From G963692885 sp964657395 (GTDB lineage Bacteria > Acidobacteriota > Terriglobia > Terriglobales > Acidobacteriaceae), in the NCBI GenBank assembly GCA_964657395.1, contig CAZZUX010000002.1, forward strand, positions 28,536 through 92,535: a stretch of 64,000 bases of DNA. Direction: 5' to 3'. The notes beneath the pieces were generated by a model. The model was not told the origin of the DNA. It was given only the letters and a program-made list of their open reading frames with translations, and searched no databases. Made by a program: the position numbers and the translations under genes. Position 1 is the first letter of the stretch. Each line of letters opens with the position of its first letter. Below, one piece after another: positions 34,066 through 43,794 of the stretch.

Positions 34066-34971
34066 TCAGCAGCCCACTTTGCGTCGGCGCACCTGGATCG
34101 ACCAGCCTTCGACGGGTGGCGTGACGCTGCGCTGATCGACGGGCATCGGCTGGCAATCCGGACACCAGTAGGTCGACCGCGCGCCGCTTCCCTGTTTGCG
34201 CATCAGGACAGTCGCGCCGCAGCGGCGGCATTCCCTGCCCTGCCTACCGTAAACCCACAACCGCTCACCCTGGTTGGCAGCGTGCGTGGTGCGGCGTGGC
34301 CCGGTGTAGGTGATGATGCCGTCGCCTGCGCCATCGGCTACGTTGACCGCAAGAAACTTGCGCGATCGATCAAGGATGCATTCAATCTCATTCGAAGTGA
34401 GAGATGACACTTTGCGAAACGGATTGACCTGGCAGGCGAAACAAATCTCCGATTTGTAGACGTTGCCAATGCCGGCCATGATGCGCTGGTTGAGTAGTGC
34501 GTCTGCGACATCATCGTTGGCATGTGCCATGAGGCGCGTTCGCGCCTCGGCTTCCGAGAAGTCATCGCTGAGCAGATCCGGGCCGAGTTTGGGAACCATG
34601 GTGCTGCGTTCGAGTGAGCGTGCGGTGTGGAATTGCGCCACCGGCACATTGAAGGCGACGGCTTCGAAGTCAGAAGTTGTGATCACTGCGCGCATGCGGC
34701 TTTTCGGCTGGCGCCACCGTTCACCCGCGCGATAGATATGCCACGACCCGCTCATCAGCATGTGCGTGACCAGCATCAGGTCGTCGGAAAAATGCACGAT
34801 GAGCCACTTTCCGCGGGATTCCACCTTCTCAATCACGCGGCCTGTAACTGGTGTGTTGTCGTTGACGCTCGCAAGCGGAGCCAGCGCGGTGTCAAAGCGT
34901 GTGACGATTTTGCCTGCGAGCGCGCGGTTGAGGGCGCGTGCCGATCGAAAGATTGTGTCGCCCTCAGGCAT
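34066..34971 (-). CDS. Fpg/Nei-family DNA glycosylase (Nei-like)
   Basis: A base-excision DNA glycosylase/AP lyase of 301 residues. The N-terminal MPEGDTIFRSARALNRAL carries the catalytic Pro2 and Glu3 of the Nei (endonuclease VIII) branch rather than the PELPEV of Fpg. A C-terminal zinc finger has CRRCG and CPDC pairs, and the HhH-like QRIMAGIGNVYKSEICF block is present. It likely removes oxidised pyrimidines. It lies three bases downstream of lhr on the same strand and is probably cotranscribed. Confidence 0.92.
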   Translation of the reverse strand: MPEGDTIFRSARALNRALAGKIVTRFDTALAPLASVNDNTPVTGRVIEKVESRGKWLIVHFSDDLMLVTHMLMSGSWHIYRAGERWRQPKSRMRAVITTSDFEAVAFNVPVAQFHTARSLERSTMVPKLGPDLLSDDFSEAEARTRLMAHANDDVADALLNQRIMAGIGNVYKSEICFACQVNPFRKVSSLTSNEIECILDRSRKFLAVNVADGAGDGIITYTGPRRTTHAANQGERLWVYGRQGRECRRCGATVLMRKQGSGARSTYWCPDCQPMPVDQRSVTPPVEGWSIQVRRRKVGC

Positions 34972-34974
34972 AGG

Positions 34975-37900
34975 TCATTGCACCTCGGTTGCCGGCTGCG
35001 TCGGTTCGTCGGCAACTGCTGAGACCGGCATGAGAACACGACGCAGGTTGAAGCCGATGGGGGCAGGTTGGAAGCCTGCATCCTGGAGCGCGCGTGCCAT
35101 CCAGTGCGCTGCAACCGGCGTGTTGTTGATCGTCGTGATGAGCATGCCGCTGCGATGATCAGCTTCGCGTCGACGCATTTCTTCCTGCCCGGTATGTGCC
35201 AGGAACTGTGCGAGATCACGCGCCGCCTGGCTGCGCTCCGGTTCATCCATCGGCATGAAGACCTGGATGTTCGGATTGTTGCGGCGCAGGTAGGCCACGA
35301 GTTCTCCGTTTCGGAGGATGACACTTGCGCCGACGCTGCGGGAGAGCATGCGCGGAGCGTTCTCCGGCTGTCGAGTGTCGGCGGCATCCGGCTCAGCATC
35401 GTCTGCATTGGACTCGCCTGCCTGCGGCCAGCGCAGAACGCTGCCATAGACATTCGCCGGGTCGGTCGCCGCGAGGATGACCATCTCCGGTTTTTCCGGC
35501 CGTACGTTGTTGCGTAATGATCGCAAGAGATCGACTGCGGATGGCAGGGCAAATTGCGTTGCGCCAAGACCAGCGACAAAGTATCCGCGGCGGATGCGAC
35601 CACTCTCTTCGAGCACTTTCAGCGTGTCATAGACAGCACTGAAACCGCCCGGCAGGTTCTCCTGTCCTATCGATTCACGCGTAAGCACGCCGTAGCGGTT
35701 CAGCAGTTGATTCGCGATAGCTGCGCTCCACTGCGTTGCATCGGCCATCGAGGCATCGGGTTGCGGAAGCAGCGTCCAGCGGCCCTGTGCGCTTGGAGGC
35801 GTCGTGCGCCGCGAGCGGAAGGACGGCACATTGTGCTGACGCTTGGCTGGCCGCGCTGTCGTCGGCTTGGCAACGTAGGCCCTGAGCGCATGGAATGTGT
35901 CATTGGTGATCAGGCCGCGCCACACCAGCGACCAGAGCGCGTCCAGTGTCTCACCCGGGAAGCCGCCGCCGACTGCATCGTGCAGCTGCGTGAAAAAAGC
36001 TGCTCCACCCTTCGCGAGCTGGTCGAGCAGACTTTGCTCGCGCGGAGTTTTCGGGGTCTCCGTGGCAACAGCTCGGGTGGGTGGTAACAAGGTAGTAAGA
36101 CGATCGGAAAGATAGAGCGCAATGCGTCCGTCATGCTCGCCGAGTGCGTCCAGCCCGCACCAGACGACCTCTCCGGCGGCAATGAGTGTATCGAGGTCGC
36201 CGGGCTGATAGTTCCCAAGGCGTGACGGCAGGATGGCTGTCTCGATCAGCGACGCCGGCAGCGGCGTGCCCTGCAGGTTGTCGATCGTGTCCAGCAGAGC
36301 GTCAAGCCCGCGGCGGCGTTGCAGCACGCCCTGCCAGTGCGTCGAAAGGCGTGCGAGCATCTGCTGCTCCACCGGCTCGACTTCCTTGCGGAGCTTTGCC
36401 AGCGACTTGCGCCGTATCATGCGCAGTACTTCCGCGTCGCACCACTCGCGATGGATGCCTCCGGGGCGGAAGGCACCCTCCAGGATGCGGCCATCCAGCA
36501 GCAGTTCGCGCAGAACACTTTCTGCCTGCGCGGGATCGAGTCCGAAGCGTGCCGCAACTTCCGGCAACGTAAATGGTCCGTGGGTCCGAGCGTATCGGCG
36601 CAGCAACTCTAGGGTCGGCTTGACGACTGGTGTCAGCAGCGATTTAGCGATGCCCGGCGGCAAGGGAATGCCGAGTGCATCGCGATAACGCGCGGCATCT
36701 TCAATGGCGATCAGACGCCGGGTGCCGGCGATCTTGATCTCAAGCAGCCGCTTGGCGCGCAACAGCCGCTCTACATGGATGGCGACAGTAGGAGACTCAA
36801 GCCGGCGCAGCAGTTCTTCCCGCGTGAGATCGCCGAGACGCAGCAACAGGTCGTTGATGCCGTCGGCGTTGCGGGCCTTCATGTTATCGCCCAGCAGCTG
36901 CAGCTGCTCTTCTACTTCTGCAATGGCATCGGCATCGAGCAGCTCGCGCAGGTCAGCATCGCCAAGAAGTTCACGCAGTTGCTCCTGATCAATCGAGAGA
37001 GCCTGGGCGCGGCGTTCTGCAAGTGGCGCGTCGCCGTCGTAGATGTAGTTCGCGACGTAGCTGAAGAGCAGCGAGGATGCGAATGGCGAGGGTGTCCGCG
37101 AATCGGCTACGTGAATGCGGATGTTGCGGGAACTGATAGCACGCAACACTTCCTGAAATGCGGGCATGTCGAAGACGTCTCGCAGACACTCACGATAGGT
37201 CTCAAGCAACATCGGAAACGAGGGATACCGCGAAGCGACCGCCAGCAGATCGTACGCACGCTTTCGTTGCTGCCACAGCGGCGTTCGGCCTTGCGCCCGG
37301 CGGCGAGGAAGCAGCAGGGCGCGGGCTGCAGCTTCGCGAAACTTGGCTGCGAAGAGTGCGGTCGATCCGAGTTGCCGCAGAACGAGATCATGCGCCTCGG
37401 CTGGATCGAGCAGGATAGTGTCGGCATCAGGAGCAGCGTCGGAATCCGGGAAGCGCAGCACGAAGCCATCGTCAGCCCACATGCTTTCCACATCCGGGCC
37501 ACCGGAAGCGCGAATGCGGCCGGTGATCGCCATCGCCCACGGAGCGTGCACACGGTTGCCGAAGGGCGTGAGGACACAGATGCGCCAGTCGCCAAGCTCA
37601 TCTTTCACTCGCTCGATCACGATGTTGCGATCATCAGGCACGACCGTGGTGGCGAGCTCCTGGTCTGCCAGAAAGCGCATCAGATTCTCGGCTGCGCCGG
37701 GATCGAGATCATGATCGCGCACCAGCCGCGACAGTGCGGCGTTGCGTGGCAGCTCACGTAGTTCACGAATCAACGCACCGATGCGGCGGCCAAATTCAAG
37801 CGGCCTGCCGGCCTGGTCGCCGTGCCAGAAAGGCATCTTCCCGGGCTCACCGGGTGCAGGAGAAACGAGGACGCGGTCGTGATTGATCTCGTCGATCCGC

Positions 37901-39774
37901 CAGGTGGAGGCACCGAGGATAAAGGTGTCGCCGGTGCGGCTCTCAAAGACCATCTCCTCATCGAGCTCGCCGACTCGAATCGGCTTGCTGCCTTCTGTGC
38001 CAGAAAGGAAAACACCATACAGGCCGCGGTCCGGAATGGTGCCGCCATTCATGATGGCGAGATATTTCGCACTGTCACGTGGTGTAAGGATGTTGGTGAT
38101 GCGGTCCCAGGTGAGTCGCGGACGAAGCTCGGCAAACTCGTCCGAAGGGTAGCGGCCAGCGAGCAAGTCGAGTACACCTTCAAACGTGCTGCGAGCAAGC
38201 GAAGCAAAAGGAGCGGCACTGCGGACCAACGCATAGAGTTCTTCGACTGTCATGGTCGAAGGCAGCGGCGCCTCTTTCTTCTTCCTGGGGGTGCGGCTTA
38301 CGGTAGGCGACTGCGCTATGGTCGCCACCATCTGCTGGGCGAGCACATCGAGCGGATTGCGAAGATAGCGCGTTGACTCAACCAGGCCGTCATGCATCGC
38401 GCGGGTGACGGCTGCGCAGGCTATAAGGTCTGCACGATACTTCGGGAAGATGATGCCTTCGCTCGCAGCACCTACCTGGTGTCCCGCACGGCCGATGCGC
38501 TGCATACCGCTGGCGACGGAGGGTGGCGCCTCGATCTGAATCACCAGGTCGACTGCGCCCATATCGATGCCGAGTTCAAGCGAGGACGTTGCGATCAGCG
38601 CCTTGATCTGGCCGGCTTTGAGCAGCTCTTCGATCTCGCTGCGCTGTGCTGCTGCCAGCGATCCATGATGCGCGCGGGCGACTGTTTCGTTGGCAAGTTC
38701 GTTGATCGCGCCGGCGAGCCGTTCCGCCACGCGACGACTGTTGACGAAGATGATCGTCGACGTGCGGGTGCGGACGATCTCCAGCAGTCGCGGATGAATC
38801 GCGCTCCAGATGGACGTGCGCTTCGGACCCTGCGATGCAGCGCCGCTCGGCAATTCTTCCAGCTGGCCGAGCCGTGCCATGTCTTCTACCGGCACTTCAA
38901 TCTTCAGCTCAAGCCTCTTTGGTTCGCTGGCATTGATGATGGTCACGGGCCGGAAACGTACTGCTGTTTCCTGCTCGGCAGTCGGCTCGCCGGACTCGAG
39001 AACCTGCGTTTCTGCCGCCTCCGCTTGCACCTTTGTCGCATCCGCGCCCGCGAGAAAATGTGCGACTTCTTCAAGCGGTCTTTGCGTCGCCGAAAGCCCG
39101 ATGCGCTGGATGCGGCGCTCGGTCAAGGCTTCCAGGCGTTCGAGTGACAATGCCAAGTGCGCGCCACGCTTGGTGGGGACCAGCGCGTGAATCTCGTCGA
39201 TGATCACAGTCTCGACATGACGCAGGCTGATGGCCGACTCCGAGGTCAGCAGCAGGTAGAGCGACTCAGGCGTAGTGATGAGAATCTCGGATGGGTGCCG
39301 GCGGAAGCGCGCGCGATCACGCTGTGCGGTGTCGCCAGTGCGCACGCTGATCTCCGGCTCGCGGACGGAGATACCGGCACGACGCGCCATGTTGGCAATG
39401 CCTGCAAGCGGAGAACGCAGGTTACGTTCGACGTCCACTGCAAGAGCTTTCAGTGGACTGATGTAAATAACGCGGCAGGCTTCCTCTTCATCCGGCTGGG
39501 GACGCAACATTAGCTTATCTATGCACCAGAGAAAGGCGGTCAGGGTTTTGCCGGTGCCGGTGGGTGCGAGAATGAGCGTGCTCTCGCCTGCAGCGATGGC
39601 CGGCCAGCCAAGCTTTTGCGGTGACGTAGGCTGATCGAAGACAGCACGAAACCAATCCGCAGTAACCGGGTGGAAAAGCGAAAGAACATCCGGCAGGCTT
39701 GCTTCAGCGTCCGGCACGATGGCGGCTGTGTCTGCCTGTTTTTTGCTCGCCCGTTTTTTGGTCAAATCGCCCAT
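34975..39774 (-). CDS. lhr: Lhr-type ATP-dependent helicase
   Basis: A 1599-residue superfamily 2 DNA helicase of the large-helicase-related type. Walker A APTGTGKT ends at residue 77, the Walker B box DEIH is at 193-196, and the SAT motif (IGLSATQRPLEEV) and the helicase C block with RIGRAGHQVG are present. The Lhr winged-helix and core regions follow, and a long C-terminal part (about 900-1599) matches the full-length bacterial form rather than the short Lhr core. Lhr is a single-stranded-DNA translocase linked to DNA repair. The neighbouring Nei-type glycosylase suggests a shared repair role. Confidence 0.93.
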   Translation of the reverse strand: MGDLTKKRASKKQADTAAIVPDAEASLPDVLSLFHPVTADWFRAVFDQPTSPQKLGWPAIAAGESTLILAPTGTGKTLTAFLWCIDKLMLRPQPDEEEACRVIYISPLKALAVDVERNLRSPLAGIANMARRAGISVREPEISVRTGDTAQRDRARFRRHPSEILITTPESLYLLLTSESAISLRHVETVIIDEIHALVPTKRGAHLALSLERLEALTERRIQRIGLSATQRPLEEVAHFLAGADATKVQAEAAETQVLESGEPTAEQETAVRFRPVTIINASEPKRLELKIEVPVEDMARLGQLEELPSGAASQGPKRTSIWSAIHPRLLEIVRTRTSTIIFVNSRRVAERLAGAINELANETVARAHHGSLAAAQRSEIEELLKAGQIKALIATSSLELGIDMGAVDLVIQIEAPPSVASGMQRIGRAGHQVGAASEGIIFPKYRADLIACAAVTRAMHDGLVESTRYLRNPLDVLAQQMVATIAQSPTVSRTPRKKKEAPLPSTMTVEELYALVRSAAPFASLARSTFEGVLDLLAGRYPSDEFAELRPRLTWDRITNILTPRDSAKYLAIMNGGTIPDRGLYGVFLSGTEGSKPIRVGELDEEMVFESRTGDTFILGASTWRIDEINHDRVLVSPAPGEPGKMPFWHGDQAGRPLEFGRRIGALIRELRELPRNAALSRLVRDHDLDPGAAENLMRFLADQELATTVVPDDRNIVIERVKDELGDWRICVLTPFGNRVHAPWAMAITGRIRASGGPDVESMWADDGFVLRFPDSDAAPDADTILLDPAEAHDLVLRQLGSTALFAAKFREAAARALLLPRRRAQGRTPLWQQRKRAYDLLAVASRYPSFPMLLETYRECLRDVFDMPAFQEVLRAISSRNIRIHVADSRTPSPFASSLLFSYVANYIYDGDAPLAERRAQALSIDQEQLRELLGDADLRELLDADAIAEVEEQLQLLGDNMKARNADGINDLLLRLGDLTREELLRRLESPTVAIHVERLLRAKRLLEIKIAGTRRLIAIEDAARYRDALGIPLPPGIAKSLLTPVVKPTLELLRRYARTHGPFTLPEVAARFGLDPAQAESVLRELLLDGRILEGAFRPGGIHREWCDAEVLRMIRRKSLAKLRKEVEPVEQQMLARLSTHWQGVLQRRRGLDALLDTIDNLQGTPLPASLIETAILPSRLGNYQPGDLDTLIAAGEVVWCGLDALGEHDGRIALYLSDRLTTLLPPTRAVATETPKTPREQSLLDQLAKGGAAFFTQLHDAVGGGFPGETLDALWSLVWRGLITNDTFHALRAYVAKPTTARPAKRQHNVPSFRSRRTTPPSAQGRWTLLPQPDASMADATQWSAAIANQLLNRYGVLTRESIGQENLPGGFSAVYDTLKVLEESGRIRRGYFVAGLGATQFALPSAVDLLRSLRNNVRPEKPEMVILAATDPANVYGSVLRWPQAGESNADDAEPDAADTRQPENAPRMLSRSVGASVILRNGELVAYLRRNNPNIQVFMPMDEPERSQAARDLAQFLAHTGQEEMRRREADHRSGMLITTINNTPVAAHWMARALQDAGFQPAPIGFNLRRVLMPVSAVADEPTQPATEVQ

Positions 39775-39856
39775 GCAAGTCTCAAGAATACGCTTGCCTG
39801 ATGAGATGCGAGGGCGGCTGTTGCGCCCTGTAAAAGCCTCGAAAACTGAAGAGTGC

Positions 39857-39885
39857 TTGCCTGCAACAGCAGTGAACGTTAGCCT
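39857..39885 (+). promoter_or_regulatory. Candidate promoter of the nucleoside operon
   Basis: TTGCCT at 39857-39862 and TAGCCT at 39880-39885 are 17 bases apart. The -10 ends only eight bases before the cdd ATG, and no Shine-Dalgarno site is seen, so a leaderless transcript is possible. The hexamers are moderate matches. Confidence 0.4.
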
Positions 39886-39893
39886 CAGTAACG

Positions 39894-40328
39894 ATGACAG
39901 TCATCCAGGGTGCAGCATTGAGCGATGCAGACGCAACGGCACTCCTGCAGGCGGCCACGCAAACGGCAGCAAACGCGTATGCGCCTTACTCGGGATTTCG
40001 CGTGGGAGCGGCATTGCGTCTCGCCAACGGCGCGCTGGTGACAGGAACCAACGTTGAAAATATGTCCTATGGTTTGACGATCTGCGCGGAACGGGCTGCC
40101 GTGACTTCGATGGTCGCTGAGCATGGCCCGGGTGCTCGCATTGTTGCGGCCTGTGTTGTGAATTTGAATGACGCAGCAAGTCCACCCTGCGGCGCATGTC
40201 GGCAGGTATTGGCGGAGTTCATGGATGCCGATGCGTGGATACTTTTTCCGGGTGAAGCCGGTCAGGAACGACGCCGGTTCAGTGAAGTGCTGCCCTTCAG
40301 TTTCCGACTGCCGGGCGCTGCCACGTGA
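39894..40328 (+). CDS. cdd: Cytidine deaminase
   Basis: A homotetramer-type cytidine deaminase of 144 residues converting cytidine and deoxycytidine to uridine forms. The active-site motif TICAERAAV has zinc ligand Cys64 and proton-shuttle Glu66, and PCGAC supplies Cys99 and Cys102. The NVENMSYGLT segment is a family signature. It is the first gene of the salvage operon and overlaps deoA by four bases. Confidence 0.96.
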   Translation: MTVIQGAALSDADATALLQAATQTAANAYAPYSGFRVGAALRLANGALVTGTNVENMSYGLTICAERAAVTSMVAEHGPGARIVAACVVNLNDAASPPCGACRQVLAEFMDADAWILFPGEAGQERRRFSEVLPFSFRLPGAAT

Positions 40329-41650
40329 TCGGCCTGCATGCGATAGACATCATCCGCCACAAGCGCGATGGCAAGGTGCTGTCTGCTGACGAAATCGGCT
40401 TCATGGTGACAGGAGCAGCGAAAAACCTGGTTCCTGAAGAGCAGCTTTCAGCGTGGCTGATGGCGTGTTTTCTGCGTGGGCTGAACCTGGAAGAGCTAAC
40501 TTCGCTGACCATGCAGATGCGTGACTCCGGCGAGAAGCGTACCAGGCTGGCGGGCAGTCCGATGGCGGTCGACAAGCATTCGACTGGCGGGATAGGCGAT
40601 AAAACGTCCTTTCTCGTGGCATCAATGGCAGCAGCTGCCGGATTGCAGGTGCCGATGATCAGCGGCCGCGCGCTTGGTCACACCGGCGGCACGCTCGACA
40701 AGCTGGAAAGCATACCTGGTTATGATACGCAACTGTCATTGAGTCGAATGGGCGAGGTGCTGACAGAAGTTGGCATGAGCCTGGTGGGACAGACCGTGAA
40801 CCTGGTGCCTGCCGACCGCATTTTGTACCTGCTTCGTGATCGAACAGGCACGGTTGAGAGTCCGGACTTGATCTGCGCTTCTATCATGAGCAAGAAGCTG
40901 GCTGCTTCGCTGGATGCCCTGGTGCTCGATGTGAAGACCGGGTCTGGAGCATTTCTGAAGGACCCAGAGCGGGCTCGCCACCTGGCCAGATTGATGGTGA
41001 GCACGGGGAACGCCGCGGGCACGCGCACCGTTGCGCTCCTCACGGATATGAATCAGCCGCTCGGTCGCTTCGCCGGAAACTGGATCGAGATTGCCGAGTC
41101 AGTGGAATTGATGCAGGGTAAGCGCCATCGCCTGAGCGAGGATCTTCGCGAACTTTCACTTGTACTTGCGGGATGGATGATCTACCTCGGCGGCAGGGCT
41201 GACAGTGCAGAAGGCGGTCGAAGGCAGGCCGAAGAAATATTGATGTCTGGCAAGGCGCTGCAGCGATTTCGGTCAGTAGTAGAAGCACAGGGAGGCGACG
41301 CCAAGTGGATCGATGAGCCTGCTTCCAGGCATCAGCCGAAGGTGCAGCGAGAGGTGCGCGCTACGCGGCCAGGATACATCGCGAAGGTGGATTGCGAAGC
41401 GATTGGATGGGCAGTGCAGCGGCTCGGCGCCGGACGCGAGAAGGCAGGCGAGCCCGTGTCTGCGATGGCCGGAATTGAAGTTCACTGGAAACTTGGCGAT
41501 GCAGTCAAAGCGGGCGAAGTGATGTACACGACGTTCGCGGATGAAGAGGATCGCCTAAACGAACCGGAGCGCCTTCTGCTTGGTGCGACCTGTATTGCCG
41601 ATCAGCCTCTACCAGCAGGTCCGCTTGTCATCGAAGTCGTCGAAAGATAA
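40325..41650 (+). CDS. deoA: Thymidine/pyrimidine-nucleoside phosphorylase
   Basis: A 441-residue phosphorylase cleaving thymidine or other pyrimidine nucleosides to base and (deoxy)ribose-1-phosphate. It has the signature DKHSTGGIGDKTSFLV, the GRALGHTGGTLDKLESIPG block, and a C-terminal barrel-sandwich domain (GYIAKVDCEAIGWAVQRLGAGR). Its GTG start overlaps the cdd stop as GTGA. Thymidine-specific and broader pyrimidine forms are hard to tell apart; the symbol is the common assignment. Confidence 0.93.
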   Translation: MIGLHAIDIIRHKRDGKVLSADEIGFMVTGAAKNLVPEEQLSAWLMACFLRGLNLEELTSLTMQMRDSGEKRTRLAGSPMAVDKHSTGGIGDKTSFLVASMAAAAGLQVPMISGRALGHTGGTLDKLESIPGYDTQLSLSRMGEVLTEVGMSLVGQTVNLVPADRILYLLRDRTGTVESPDLICASIMSKKLAASLDALVLDVKTGSGAFLKDPERARHLARLMVSTGNAAGTRTVALLTDMNQPLGRFAGNWIEIAESVELMQGKRHRLSEDLRELSLVLAGWMIYLGGRADSAEGGRRQAEEILMSGKALQRFRSVVEAQGGDAKWIDEPASRHQPKVQREVRATRPGYIAKVDCEAIGWAVQRLGAGREKAGEPVSAMAGIEVHWKLGDAVKAGEVMYTTFADEEDRLNEPERLLLGATCIADQPLPAGPLVIEVVER

Positions 41651-41705
41651 GCGTCCGCGGCGACTGCCTCTGGTATAAGCGGGTTAGCTGCATCAGGAGC
41701 GTGGC

Positions 41706-42944
41706 TTGGGAAGACTGACAGGATTGCTGGGGCTGGCAGCCATGCTGTTGCTGGCATGGTTGTTTTCGACAGATCGCCGTGCCATACGCTGGCGCACCGT
41801 GTTCTGGGGCCTGGCGCTGCAGCTTGTGTTTGCGGTCATCGTGCTGCGGTCGACAACCGGCCAGGCAGTGCTGACGGCGGCTGGTAATGGCATCAATCAT
41901 GTGCTGGCGTATGCGTTTGCCGGTTCGCAGATGGTCTTCGGTGAGCTCGGCAAGCAGCATTCTTCCTTCGGATTGATTGTCGCCTTCCAGGTGCTTCCGA
42001 CCATCATTTTCATCTCTGCATTGTTCGCTGCGCTTTATTACATCGGCGTGATGCAGCTGATCGTACGTTTCTTTGCACGCATCATGCAGAAGACCATGAG
42101 CATCAGCGGAGCGGAGTCGCTGAATGTGGCTGCCAGCATCTTCATGGGTCAGACAGAAGCGCCACTCACGATCCGCCCTTTTCTGCCGGCAGCTACGCGA
42201 TCTGAACTAATGACCATCATGACCAGCGGCATGGCGCATGTTTCCGGCGGCATCATGGCGGCTTACATTCTCTACGGGATTGAAGCCAAACACCTTCTGT
42301 CTGCCGTGATCATGACTGCACCCGGAACCATCCTGATCGCCAAAATGCTGGTGCCGGAGACGGCTGTGCCCGCCACCTTCGGAAAGGCGACTGTTCCGGA
42401 AGACGAAGCGCATAAGGAAGAAAATCTGATCGGCGCGATCGCTCGCGGAACTATCGATGGCGGTCGCCTGGCTTTCAATGTCGGCATCATGCTGATCAGT
42501 TTTCTCGCGCTGATTGCGCTGGTGAATGGCTGCTTCCTGGGCCTGCATAATCTTCTCGGCAGCCATCATGTGCCTTTTCCCGAGAGCCTGAACACTGTAC
42601 TCGGTTTCCTGTTTGCGCCTATCGCGTGGCTGATCGGTATTCCCTGGCATGCGGCGCGGATGGTCGGCGACCTGCTGGGCACACGCATGGTACTGAACGA
42701 ACTGGTGGCCTTCGCGCAGCTCGGCAATGAGAAGGGTGTGCTCGATCCGCGGTCCTTCACCATTGCGACCTTCGCGCTGTGCGGCTTCGCGAACGTCGGC
42801 TCGATCGGTATGCAGATCGGGGGCATCGGGGCGCTCGCGCCGGGACGTCGTAACGACCTTGCCAAGCTCGGACTGCGTGCCATGTTCGCGGGCACCATGG
42901 CGAATCTCATGTCGGCTTCGATCGTCGGAGTGCTGCTGAAATGA
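41706..42944 (+). CDS. nupC: CNT-family nucleoside transporter
   Basis: A concentrative nucleoside transporter of 412 residues with about ten membrane segments. The family motif GQTEAPLTIRPFL and the following IMTSGMAHVSGGIMAAYI are present, with the C-terminal GFANVGSIGMQIGGIG. It imports nucleosides with a proton or sodium ion into the cytoplasm. The TTG start is supported by AGGAGC six bases upstream. Its last 18 bases recur before and over the start of pnp. Confidence 0.93.
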   Translation: MGRLTGLLGLAAMLLLAWLFSTDRRAIRWRTVFWGLALQLVFAVIVLRSTTGQAVLTAAGNGINHVLAYAFAGSQMVFGELGKQHSSFGLIVAFQVLPTIIFISALFAALYYIGVMQLIVRFFARIMQKTMSISGAESLNVAASIFMGQTEAPLTIRPFLPAATRSELMTIMTSGMAHVSGGIMAAYILYGIEAKHLLSAVIMTAPGTILIAKMLVPETAVPATFGKATVPEDEAHKEENLIGAIARGTIDGGRLAFNVGIMLISFLALIALVNGCFLGLHNLLGSHHVPFPESLNTVLGFLFAPIAWLIGIPWHAARMVGDLLGTRMVLNELVAFAQLGNEKGVLDPRSFTIATFALCGFANVGSIGMQIGGIGALAPGRRNDLAKLGLRAMFAGTMANLMSASIVGVLLK

Positions 42945-42970
42945 TCCGCAGGGGAGTGCTGCTGAAGTGA
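42927..42970 (+). repeat. Direct repeat at the nupC-pnp junction
   Basis: GGAGTGCTGCTGAAATGA at 42927-42944 ends exactly with the nupC stop. A copy differing at one position, GGAGTGCTGCTGAAGTGA, lies at 42953-42970 and contains the pnp GTG start. The repeat period is 26 bases. It probably arose by a local duplication. Confidence 0.85.
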
Positions 42971-43794
42971 AGGTCAACATCTACGAGCAGGCGGTAGAAG
43001 CCCGCGAGTTTATCCGCACCCGGGCCGCGGTGGTCCCGCAAATTGGACTTGTGCTGGGTTCGGGGCTGGGCTTGTTTGCGGAACAGGTTGAGAGTCCGGT
43101 GGCGATTCCCTATGAAGATATCCCCCACTTTCCGCACTCGACAGTCGCAGGCCATAGTGGACGGCTGGTGCTCGGCACTGTGGCCGGGGCTTCGGTCACC
43201 GTGATGCAGGGACGGGTTCACGGATACGAGGGCTATTCCCCGGTGGAGGCTACCTTCCCGACCCGGGTCCTGGGTTCATTGGGCATTAAAACATTAATCG
43301 TTACAAATGCAGCCGGAGGTATCCGCACCAGCTTTCGGCAGGGACAACTGGTCGCGCTTTCCGACCATATCAATCTGACTGGAACGAACCCTCTCATCGG
43401 TCCGAATGATGAACGGTTGGGCCAGCGCTTCTTCGACATGAGCGAGGCGTACAGCAAGCGGCTACGCACCATCGCGGCTGATGCTGCACTGGCAAATGAG
43501 TTCGAGTTGGCTGAGGGCGTTTACCTTGCCGTGAGCGGGCCGAGCTTTGAGACGCCTGCCGAGATCCGCGCCTTCCGAACCATGGGCGCCGACCTGGTGG
43601 GCATGTCGACCGTGCACGAGGTGATCGTGGCGCGGCACATGGGGATCGAGGTGCTGGGGCTATCATGCGTCACCAACATGGCGGCCGGCGTGCTTGATCA
43701 ACCTCTCAACCACGAAGAAGTAATGGAGACTGGACTGCGTGTGCAGGGCGAATTTGCGAAGCTGCTGCTGGCTATCCTGCCGCGCCTAGTGTGA
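42967..43794 (+). CDS. Purine-nucleoside phosphorylase
   Basis: A trimeric-type purine nucleoside phosphorylase of 275 residues with the motif LVLGSGLGLFAE, GHSGRLVLG and TNAAGGI blocks and the conserved GPSFETPAEIRAFRTMGADLVGMSTVHEV region. It splits inosine, guanosine or deoxy forms with phosphate. The GTG start lies inside the second copy of the junction repeat, with GGGGAG 11 bases upstream. The 3' end overlaps the convergent nuclease gene by nine bases. Confidence 0.95.
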   Translation: MKVNIYEQAVEAREFIRTRAAVVPQIGLVLGSGLGLFAEQVESPVAIPYEDIPHFPHSTVAGHSGRLVLGTVAGASVTVMQGRVHGYEGYSPVEATFPTRVLGSLGIKTLIVTNAAGGIRTSFRQGQLVALSDHINLTGTNPLIGPNDERLGQRFFDMSEAYSKRLRTIAADAALANEFELAEGVYLAVSGPSFETPAEIRAFRTMGADLVGMSTVHEVIVARHMGIEVLGLSCVTNMAAGVLDQPLNHEEVMETGLRVQGEFAKLLLAILPRLV

